Positions 40,314-48,676 of a stretch of DNA of 56,052 bases are shown piece by piece. Source of the stretch: Fragilariopsis cylindrus CCMP1102 (taxonomy: Eukaryota > Bacillariophyta > Bacillariophyceae > Bacillariales > Bacillariaceae); assembly GCA_900095095.1 (NCBI GenBank), contig FMBT01000549.1, positions 1 to 56,052 of the forward strand, in the 5' to 3' direction. The stretch's first letter is position 1; every line of letters begins with the position of its first letter. The notes beneath the pieces were generated by a model, which did no database searches, had not been told where the DNA came from, and saw nothing but the letters and a program-made list of their open reading frames with translations. Position numbers and translations under genes: made by a program.

Positions 40314-43300
40314 CTTCCCCACACTTGCAGAATCTAAATTCTGGTAGAAACAAAAGAATATTTGTTTTAGTATGAGTGAGAAGTGTATGATTGATATGAA
40401 TCTGTAAGAATTTAGAAGCTGTAAGTGGAGCAGAAAAGGATGAACTGGACCATACATGGTGTGTCAGTACTGTTTTCATATTGATGTAGCTCAGAGTTTC
40501 ACTGTGGTTGTGTTTAATCAGGGTTAGTGATTTCAAGATGAATAATACCACTTTTTGTTTTGTCTTTCCAATGAATAAAAATAAAAATAAAATAAAATAA
40601 GAATTCAATGGTGGTGGTTCAGGTTCAGGTTGAAGATATTCAATAAAAGGATGAATTGGTATGATTGGGTGCAATAACAGAAGCATGATGTTGTCGAATG
40701 TACCAGTATTGCTGCTGTTGTTGTTGTTTGTTATTTTCAAGACTGTTTGCAAATATTGTGAGCGAAAGCTTTGGTTGTTATCGATATGATCCTCATCACT
40801 AATAGGAGTAGGCACATAAGACGATTGTTCCGTGGCTGTTGTAGCATATTTAGTATTCATTCCTGTGTATTTCAATCCATGTGCTTCTAAAGTTTTCATA
40901 GTTGCCGTACTTGCTTCTTCATGTACCATTGAAGTTCTTGGTCGCATTGATGAAGATTTCGATGATTTCAATACATAAGGTATTGCCTCTTCATGTGCAA
41001 TTGAAATATGTTGTCGCGTTGATGAAAATTTAGGTATTGCCGTACTTGCTTCTTCATGTGCAATTGAAATTTTTGATCCTGTTGAAGGTGTTTTCGTAAC
41101 AAGATTCTCCGTTGTAGCATACTTACTGCTTGTTTCTTCATGTGCAATTGAAGTTCTTGATTTCGTTGATGAAAATTTTGGTATTGCCGTACTTGCTTCT
41201 TCATGTGCAATTGAAATTTTTGATCGTGGAGATGAAAATTTCCATTTTTCCGTGACACGATTCTCCGTTGCAGCATATTTACTGCGTGTTTCTTGATGTC
41301 TTTCTTCATGTGCAATTGAAATATTTGGCCGTGTTGATGTTGCGTCATACTTAGTGGTATGAATCATTCCCAGAATTTTTATCTCATTGACTTTACGTGT
41401 TATTCCATCAGTAACAGGTGTTCTACTAGTCCTAGTAGTAACAGGTACTGTAGTTGTAATCGTCACATTTTTATTATTTTCATTCATAATAACTACCAGT
41501 AGTGCTTTATTCCTAATCGACGCTTTATTATTACTATTATTATTACTATTATTGATAGTCGACAATGGTGATGAAGCTGTTGTTTGCTGTACTTTATTAC
41601 TGTAGTGATTGTTCGACAATGGTTGTAGTGATTTAATTGATGATAACGATGGAAGTTCCATTGATTGTGGGTTAATTGGTTGTAATGGTGGTGATTTTGA
41701 AGTAATTCTTGTATCAGTGACAATGTTGTTACTCGACGATGGTGGTCTAATATTATTGGGAGTCCGGTCCGAAAATACGTTATATGATGCCATTTTAAAA
41801 TCCGAAGATGGTGAAAGTTCATTAGATGATTGTTGTTGTAATTTAGCATCATTATTTGATGACGATGGTAACAATGCATAAGGATTGTCACGATCAAAGT
41901 TTGCATTAGGATTATCATTAGATGATGATTGTTGTTGTAATTTCTTATCATTATCAGACAACGACGATGGTGGTGTGGTATTATTATTATTATTAATTTT
42001 GTCAGTGACAAAATTGTTGTTATAATTATTGATTTTGTCAGTGACAAAATTGTCAGTGACAAACTTATCATTATCAGACAACGACGATGGTGGTGTGGTA
42101 TTATTATTATTATTAATTTTGTCAGTGACAAAATTGTTGTTATAATTATTGATTTTGTCAGTGACAAAATTGTTACTATACAGCCCGTTAATATTATTAT
42201 TGTTACTCATCGATGGTGGTGCATTATTATTATTATCATTATTATCATTATTGTTACTCGACGATGGCAATCTGATTGATTGTAATGTATTATCATTAGA
42301 TGATGATCGTAGTGATTTAGTATAACTAGCAGTCCGGTCTGACAATACGTTATACGATGATACCAATGGAATAATCTTATCATTAGCAACCGGTAACACG
42401 TTAGTATCTATAACCGACACTTTCATATTATTATCTCGATTCAACCTGTTGTTATTATTAATACTTGACAATGGTGGTGCATTCGAAGAAGCTGGTAATA
42501 TTAATGGTCGTTGGAATTTAGTATTATCTGCAGTCCGGTGCGATAATACGTTATATGATGAGGGTGGTATAACATTAGATAATAATGATGGAGGATTGTC
42601 ACGATCAAAGTTTGCATAAGAATTAATAACCCGTTCTAATGATGGTGGTGGTTTCGAAGTACTTCTTGTATCAGTGACAATGTTGTTGTTATACAACCCG
42701 TTAATATTATAATAATAATAATTATTGTTGTTATTACTCGACAATGTTATAGTATTATTAGGAGTCTGGTCCGATAATACGATATATGGTATTGATTGTA
42801 ATGATGGTAGTTTAACCGCAGGATTATCACGATCAAAGTTTGCATCTAATTCCGGAGATGGTGATAATACATTAGACAATGAAGGATTGTCGCGATCAAA
42901 GTTTGCATCAGGATTAGTAACACGTTCCAATGATGATAGTGGAGTCCAGTTTGATAGAATGTGATATGGTAGCACCAATTGAATATTCTTAGATTGACTT
43001 GATATACCCGCTTTCGATCTGATTGCTTTCGGAGTCCGGTCCAATAGTAAGTTATATGATACCGATGGTACAGTTGCTTGTGATTGCTGTTTCAAAGGTG
43101 GTACATATTCCTTCGTTGCTGTATTTTCCTTCATTGCTTTCCAATAATATAGTCCCTCATATATTCTTCTTCTCTTTCTTTCTCTCTTTTTAATTGGCTT
43201 GATTTCATCAGCATTCATGAACTCCTCATTCATGACTATTGTCCATTCATCAATAGTATTTTCAATCTTTTCAAAAAGAGTTAGAAGGCGTGGTGGTAGG

Positions 43301-43581
43301 AAGCTATCTTCATTGTCTTGATCAGGCAGATCATCCTTCCATCCATCGATACTCCTTGTTACTTCATCGATGATGTTGAGAAGAATTGGTGGTACCAAGC
43401 TAGTGTTGTAATAGTCGTCAGTACGCGTTTGGTCCTCCCACGCATTGATCCTTCTTGTTATGTCATCAATTACGTCGTCCACGTCATCTTGTTCTTGATT
43501 GGGTAGATCATAGCTATAGCTACTAGCTATTCTCTTACTGTCATCATCATGATCGGTGGCATTTGGGGCATCTTCCATCAT
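40309..43581 (-). CDS. Element C ORF: 1090-residue repetitive Asn/Ser-rich protein of unknown function
   Basis: Single uninterrupted frame from the ATG at 43581 to a TAG supplied by the first bases of the 3' LTR. No Gag, protease, integrase or RT motif is present. The first ~170 residues are acidic and helical, with three related segments (DDITRRINAWEDQ, DEVTRSIDGWKDD, EKIENTIDEWTIV). The middle (~180-690) is Asn-rich and built of interleaved repeats: YNVLSDRTPNN-like (at least 6), ANFDRDNP (4) and NNFVTDKINN (4). A later part (~740-920) repeats SKISIAHEE with TAIPKFSS and KYATTEN. The C-terminus has a hydrophobic stretch (YFILFLFLFIG). A frame this long in an element without Pol suggests selection on the protein, or recent loss of constraint. 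I do not recognise the family. Confidence 0.7.
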   Translation of the reverse strand: MMEDAPNATDHDDDSKRIASSYSYDLPNQEQDDVDDVIDDITRRINAWEDQTRTDDYYNTSLVPPILLNIIDEVTRSIDGWKDDLPDQDNEDSFLPPRLLTLFEKIENTIDEWTIVMNEEFMNADEIKPIKKRERKRRRIYEGLYYWKAMKENTATKEYVPPLKQQSQATVPSVSYNLLLDRTPKAIRSKAGISSQSKNIQLVLPYHILSNWTPLSSLERVTNPDANFDRDNPSLSNVLSPSPELDANFDRDNPAVKLPSLQSIPYIVLSDQTPNNTITLSSNNNNNYYYYNINGLYNNNIVTDTRSTSKPPPSLERVINSYANFDRDNPPSLLSNVIPPSSYNVLSHRTADNTKFQRPLILPASSNAPPLSSINNNNRLNRDNNMKVSVIDTNVLPVANDKIIPLVSSYNVLSDRTASYTKSLRSSSNDNTLQSIRLPSSSNNNDNNDNNNNAPPSMSNNNNINGLYSNNFVTDKINNYNNNFVTDKINNNNNTTPPSSLSDNDKFVTDNFVTDKINNYNNNFVTDKINNNNNTTPPSSLSDNDKKLQQQSSSNDNPNANFDRDNPYALLPSSSNNDAKLQQQSSNELSPSSDFKMASYNVFSDRTPNNIRPPSSSNNIVTDTRITSKSPPLQPINPQSMELPSLSSIKSLQPLSNNHYSNKVQQTTASSPLSTINNSNNNSNNKASIRNKALLVVIMNENNKNVTITTTVPVTTRTSRTPVTDGITRKVNEIKILGMIHTTKYDATSTRPNISIAHEERHQETRSKYAATENRVTEKWKFSSPRSKISIAHEEASTAIPKFSSTKSRTSIAHEETSSKYATTENLVTKTPSTGSKISIAHEEASTAIPKFSSTRQHISIAHEEAIPYVLKSSKSSSMRPRTSMVHEEASTATMKTLEAHGLKYTGMNTKYATTATEQSSYVPTPISDEDHIDNNQSFRSQYLQTVLKITNNNNSSNTGTFDNIMLLLLHPIIPIHPFIEYLQPEPEPPPLNSYFILFLFLFIGKTKQKVVLFILKSLTLIKHNHSETLSYINMKTVLTHHVWSSSSFSAPLTASKFLQIHINHTLLTHTKTNILLFLPEFRFCKCGEV
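40314..40324 (-). other. Polypurine tract of element C
   Basis: The minus strand reads GTGTGGGGAAG directly before the LTR sequence TGTAGGGG. Element B has the similar AATGGGGAG at the same place (25674-25682). Confidence 0.7.
41944..42173 (-). repeat. 120-bp tandem repeat with palindromic cores in the element C ORF
   Basis: 41944-42053 is repeated at 42064-42173 with no difference seen. Each unit holds two palindromes of the form ATTTTGTCA-G-TGACAAAAT (41996-42014, 42032-42050, 42116-42134, 42152-42170). In the protein they encode NNFVTDKIN. Confidence 0.9.
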
Positions 43582-43839
43582 GGTTTTGTAGTTATTAGTA
43601 GTGATATTGTAGATATTTGTTGTGCTTTTATTTATTATTTAAGCGATTTTTGCAATTTTAGTTCAACGCACGCGCTGTTTTGTATGCTTTTGGTGCAGTT
43701 TTACGTGCACGAATCTTGTTTCGTAAGAATCTATCACCGACAGCCTTTAAACTTTCGATGTACGTCGTTATTGATCTAAGATCGATAACGCAACCCTGTT
43801 TAAACTTTAATTATCCTTCCACAGTGAAGAAAGATATAT
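43582..43839 (-). other. Leader of element C
   Basis: 258 bp between primer-binding site and ORF start. No ORF of note; contains CGCACG-rich segments at about 43670-43705. Confidence 0.6.
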
Positions 43840-43851
43840 GGGCTCATAACC
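43840..43851 (-). other. Primer-binding site of element C: half initiator tRNA-Met
   Basis: The minus strand reads GGTTATGAGCCC flush with the LTR. It is complementary to GGGCTCATAACC, the anticodon arm of initiator tRNA-Met as in yeast. Drosophila copia uses the same kind of site, primed by a tRNA cut in the anticodon arm. Here the primer would end at tRNA nucleotide 40. Confidence 0.82.
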
Positions 43852-44046
43852 TGTAAATGTATCTAGCTACCTAAGTTCACTAGAATGAAGACCTTCTATG
43901 CTATTAACGTATGTAAATAGTGTTTATTAGAAGTGTGAGCTTAGTTGCTCATTAGTGGTGGTATATATGGTCTGTCCTTGGTCAGTCCTGTACAAGTCTA
44001 CTCGTACTAGTGTTCATTCACTAGTGACTCATGTCTTACCCCTACA
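43852..44046 (-). repeat. 5' LTR of element C
   Basis: 195 bp, intact copy (TG...CA on both strands) flanked outside by the TSD attgc (44047-44051). It shows the pre-insertion state of the site where D landed in the other copy. Confidence 0.94.
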
Positions 44047-44048
44047 AT

Positions 44049-44062
44049 TGCGACTGTTAATC
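44049..44062 (-). other. Primer-binding site of element B: half tRNA-Asn(GUU)
   Basis: The plus strand reads tgcgactgttaatc flush with the 5' LTR of B. This equals the anticodon arm of tRNA-Asn(GUU), as in yeast (stem TGCGA, loop CTGTTAA, then TC), ending at nucleotide 40. Element C inserted at its inner edge: the TSD attgc shares its last three bases with this site. Confidence 0.8.
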
Positions 44063-44878
44063 TGATATGTTTCACAAACAATCGATGATTGTTGAAACGG
44101 GTTCAGTATCAAATAGGATTTGATAATCAGACAATCTTACTCTTCGGTCTTGTAAGATTCTGTTATGACGGTAAGAAAAGATACTCTCGATTCTTATAGA
44201 CTGGTTGCGATGTTCTACCAGGATACTCTCCCTTTTAGAATGCTGAAAGTCCTTCCGAACAATGTTCACTCTGTAAATGTAGATATTTCTATTATCTTTC
44301 CAGACAACGATATGTTCAAACGCAAAAGTTGTTATTAACACACTTGTTTAATTAGTCTATGGTTATTACAATTTCTCAACAATAAAAGACAGTAATTGTT
44401 CATTTCTCGTAATCGAGGTAATTCTGCTCTTTTCTTCGTATTTTAGTATTGCGGTTTCCAGTAACCCTGCATACAACTTTCTGTTCCTAACTCACTTCGC
44501 CTTAATGCATATATATCGCATTAGCGGTTCAAAGGTGGACATCGACATCTGTTCGACTTCCATATGTATAACACTCTTCATAATCGTGTTCTATGTATTC
44601 GGACACTCTCCCTAATCGTGTTCCGGTTTGTATAAATATACCTAAGCACTTCTCTTATTTGCGCTCGGTTCCAATTGCTTCGACAACTGCTTCGACAAGG
44701 TCACTTCAACTCAAAACGATACGATTTTGGCTTTTAGCTAACTTTCGGTTCTCTTTTATCTCAATAATGCATACACGTGCATTCTCACTCACTAATCTCA
44801 TCGCGTTCGTATTTCTACTCCGCGGGGCTTATGTACGACATATGACTCCTACGCTTGAGTACTATGTATAATTTAACA
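44063..44878 (-). repeat. 5' LTR of element B
   Basis: 816 bp; differs from 24858-25673 at two positions that I found. Flanked outside by the TSD taaac (44879-44883). Confidence 0.95.
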
Positions 44879-44883
44879 TAAAC

Positions 44884-45415
44884 TGATGCTTGTATGTTGG
44901 TGGAAACTTATTGCTCCCTTGCATTCAAAACGAATCTATGAGAAAGGTGCACCATATCATATATACCATATCATCAGTACCTTAATTTAATTCAAAAAGA
45001 ATTTAGTAGTAGAATGATTTCATACTCAGTTTTTCTACAGTACCAAATCCATTCCAAACCTGTTTTGTACATTCGAACATACAGCTGCTACTATTAATAG
45101 GACAAGTACCGGTAGTCCTAGTAGACTTGAAGTACTCTGCTACGGTAGGTTCATTACTTCTGATTGGTGTTTGGTGCGCGTTTTACAGGCAGAACCATAA
45201 TATAATTGCGCACCTTTTTCCAACTGAAATCTTTCTGAATATTTGAGGTACTTTTGAAAAAAAGTGGTCATTTGTTTCAGAAACCGAAGATAATTGAAAG
45301 ATAAAAAGTAAAACTACAGTGCGCCTGTAGCTTACTTCCAAGTTAGCGTCATCATCATTAAAAATAGTAATATATCTACACTACATTAGCTAGTTTAATA
45401 GGTACCTACTATACT
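44884..45415. promoter_or_regulatory. Intergenic, 5' region of the SEC23-like gene
   Basis: 532 bp between the right TSD of element B and the SEC23-like ATG. AT-rich; must contain the promoter. No ORF or repeat noted. Confidence 0.5.
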
Positions 45416-48400
45416 ATGAGTAGTTGGTTCAAATCATCATCTTCCGCGACGGTGGCGTCAAACGGTACCAATAGCGACAACAGCGAGGATGAGAAGGAAG
45501 AAGATCTTGAAAACGACAACGCCGATGCCGATGACGATGACGATGACGATGATGATGATGATGACGAGGTTTATGAATCTCATCCGGGATATCGGCGACG
45601 TGCCGATGAAGGGGCAACCTTCACCGCTTCGAAATGCCCTAATGATTCTGGTTTAAAAAATTCTTGTGAATTACCCTTTGGTGTTATTTGGACACCCATG
45701 GCAGTCTATAGAAACAAGGAAGAAGGTGAAGATGAAGGAGGTGATGATGATAATAATGATGATAATGACGATGACGATAGTAGTGATGATACCAAGCATA
45801 TCGGTAGCAAGGTCATGCCAATTATTCATTGCGGCAGTGATGCATTACCACCTGTCTTGTGTTTGACATGTCTCGCTTATCTGAACCCATTTGCAGAAAT
45901 GGATTACAAAACAGGAATTTGGGCCTGTCCATTATGCGGACAAGATAATGTTGTACCGAAAAAACAACTTCGTGAAGGGTCCACGATTATGACTGCCTTG
46001 CAATCGTCCTGTGTTGAGTACCGACAAACAACCTATGAGGTTGATGAGGATGATGAGGATGAAAAAGAGGAACCAGATTACTGCACATACTTGCTGGTAG
46101 TCGATGAGAATCTATCTCCGAAGGACGGTCAAGCAATTGGCCCCACTATGGAAGCAATATTGAACGATCAAAGCTCAACTTGTCCAAAGGCACGAATCGG
46201 TTTAGTCGTATTTGGGAAATCAGTTTCGATGTATCAGTTAGGATTGTCTGGATTGGCTTCGGCCGATATATACGTACCCACAGATGATGAGGAATTCGAA
46301 ATTGATACAGATAATAGAGCATATCTAGCTGAAGTGCAATCGGGTGGGGATGATAACCTAACCTCCCTTAAGACCTCGTTGTCTTCTATCTTTAGCGTTG
46401 CCGTCGAAGAGAGTACTGATACAACGTCTCAAACCTTAACTGGGATGTTATCTTCACGATTAGCTATGCTCACACAGAAAAAAGAAGCTCGACTTAGGAA
46501 GGAAGAAAAGGATGAAGAGAACAGCCTCGACGAGATGAATACAAAATCACCATGGATAAAACGTCGCGAAGAATCTTTATCTGGTCATCCAAAAAGGTGC
46601 ACGGGCGAAGCTCTGCAATGTGCTCTCGATTTGGTGAATGGTGATATGTCCAATCCTTCTCGGACATCACGTATCATCATGTTTACGAATGGCTGTCCAA
46701 ATAGTGGAGATGGTAATGTGGTAACTGCAAAAGGTGCTGCTTCTGAGAAGTCGAGGAAGAAAAAAGGGAAGGGACCGACACATGATACTGTGGATGCGGA
46801 TATGCTACAAAAGGCTGTTGAGTATTTTGATATGACGGCAAACTTTGCAGTTTCCGTTGGAATTGGAATCGATGTAGTTTGTTGCGGGGTTACGGAGTTG
46901 GCCTTACCAGCCTATCAAGCAATGGTCGAACCGAGTGGTGGATACGTTATGCCTCTTGTTACTCTTGATACTCCGCAACTAGAAGAAAACTTGGAATTTA
47001 TTCTTCAGAATACATACATTTCGAGATCTAAGAACCTCGACGAAGAAGATAACGAAAATGTGGAATGCATTCTCGATATTCGGTCGGATAGTTTTGTCAC
47101 CCCGACACAATTCTGTGGTTCTGGTAATTTTCTTCCAGATCTAGGTGCTGGAATGGTTGAAAATGAAAGATCAGCATTCGAGGAAGGATCCAGGCTTGCA
47201 GCAGAAAAAGGTTTCAAAACCAAGAACCTTCCTTCCAGTAAGGCAATGGAATTGTCGATGACACGGATTCAACTGGGTAGAGTAGATCCTTTGAGTACAG
47301 TCTCTGTTATGATGGAAGTCAATGATAGCATTGGCGAAGAAGATGTCTATGCTTTTTTCCAGTTAGTATCGCGTTATATTTCTCGTAAGGGGAATGAGGA
47401 GATAACGCGGGTCTGCTCATTCAAAATTCCAGTCGCCGAAGATCTCAATGATTTCTTAAGTAGCATAGACGACGAGACTATGTCAGTTTTATTAGGGAAG
47501 GTGGCAGTATACCGATCTCTTCACGGGAGGGAAGAAACAAGTGATACTCGTGTCCTAACTGCATCCGGAGACGCAGATGCGCAAGAGGAACTTGCATATG
47601 ATACACAGGTAGATATAGATGCAACAGTTCATCGAATTTCAAGCGCTTTCCGTCTCCTTGATCTTAAGGAAAAAGCACGAAGGTGAGTAAGATTTATTTT
47701 TCTTGTTCTTTGCATGGTTTAGCCTTCATTGTCCGAACAGAACTACGCTAACTTATTTTATTTTCCATGCTTTGTTTGTCCTGTAGTAATTCGAGGCGCT
47801 CGAAATCGAAATCTGGATCGCGTAGAAAATCAGAATCTTCGTTGGAATTGGCTTTCCCTCCACAACTGAAAGAAACTTTGAATCGGCTTTATCATTTGCG
47901 TCGTGGTCCTTTGATTAGTCCCGGGCCCATGCGATCGATGGACGATCGAGCCGAAATTAGAGGATTATTTCTTCGTTTCCCCCTCGAGGACTGTTTGAAA
48001 ATGATGCGACCGACGGTTTTGAGTACGGGATCAATGAACGGTATTTCTTCAGCATGGGATAATATGGTATCATTCCCAGCTGAGACATTAAGTTTGTGGG
48101 ACGACGTAAGTATACATTATTAATATCGATCTTTTGCTTCCATTTTTAATATTTTGAAATACACACTCACATATACTTCGTCTTCCAAACCTGCATCAAC
48201 CAGAGTATCGTGGCGGCCGATTTTCATGACACACTGTTTATTTGGAGTGGAGCAAACTGTACTGCAACAAGATACGATGGTATACGAGACAAACTCAAAA
48301 CTCATCTACTGGAAGTTTCGATGAACCGATTCCCACAACCAGAACTACATGTACTCGAAGATGGGGATTCCATGAGTCGCAGATTCACCGCTCGTTTGGC

Positions 48401-48602
48401 ACCTTCTCATGCTGATCCAATTGACAACCAAATTGTTCATTTTCCTGCACTCTCTACACTAGATCCAGCAGCGCTGGTAAAACTTCGTTCCAAATTTAAA
48501 TTTTATGATTCCAAGTCAGACGAAAGCTTTCGAACATGGTTTTGGAGTGTCGCAAGTGCTTCAAATAATAGTGGATCGGTCGGTATGTCGTTGTGCGAAT
48601 AA
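45416..48602 (+). CDS. SEC23: SEC23-like COPII coat protein, three exons
   Basis: Exons: 45416-47682, 47787-48105 and 48204-48602 (donors GTGAGT and GTAAGT); 994 residues. The N-terminus is strongly acidic (a run of Asp near residue 45 and a second at ~115), unlike standard SEC23. Then come LPFGVIWTPMAVY, the zinc finger CLTCLAYLNPF with WACPLCGQDN (C-x2-C...C-x2-C), a trunk with FTNGCPNSGDG and FDMTANFAVSVGIGIDVVCCG, the helical domain, and a gelsolin-like end (DFHDTLFIWSGANC). SEC23 is the GTPase activator for SAR1 in the inner COPII coat on ER exit sites. A Ser/Arg/Lys-rich insert lies at the exon 1-2 junction. Because of the acidic inserts and great length (human ~765) it may be a divergent paralogue. 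It converges on MON1 with 74 bp between stops. Confidence 0.87.
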
Positions 48603-48676
48603 AAATCAAAATAAAATAGGTCATTAATGTTAATCAAAAAAGTTAGATACGGTAGTCTACTACTTTAGAGATCAAT

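Larger units (their letters stand above)
33462..44046 (-). mobile_element. Element C: LTR element with one non-Pol ORF, inserted in B and interrupted by D
   Basis: 195-bp LTRs (TGTAAATG...CCCCTACA); 5' LTR 43852-44046, 3' LTR split as 33462-33507 plus 40165-40313 by element D. TSD attgc at 33457-33461 and 44047-44051. Without D the element is 3928 bp. It has a primer-binding site (43840-43851) and polypurine tract but no RT, integrase or protease. Its only long ORF encodes a repetitive 1090-residue protein. The LTR halves match the intact LTR throughout. It is therefore a non-autonomous element that needs enzymes in trans. Confidence 0.9.
24858..44878 (-). mobile_element. Element B: old Copia element hosting two nested elements
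   Basis: Outer shell of the nest, transcribed leftward: 5' LTR 44063-44878, primer-binding site 44049-44062, body 25674-33461, 3' LTR 24858-25673. The LTRs begin TG and end CA. They differ at two positions that I found (25319/44524 and 25604/44809). The coding region has one in-frame stop and one frameshift, so it is defective. Removing element C and one TSD copy rejoins primer-binding site and leader to give about 9.4 kb. Confidence 0.94.

Noticed and set aside
41493-42167. 224-codon ORF rich in His, Ile, Thr on the minus strand
   Set aside because: It is the shifted-frame shadow of the Asn-rich repeats in the element C ORF.
44049-44062. A tRNA-Asn gene or fragment at the element B border
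   Set aside because: Only the anticodon-arm half is present, flush with an LTR; it is a primer-binding site, not a tRNA gene.
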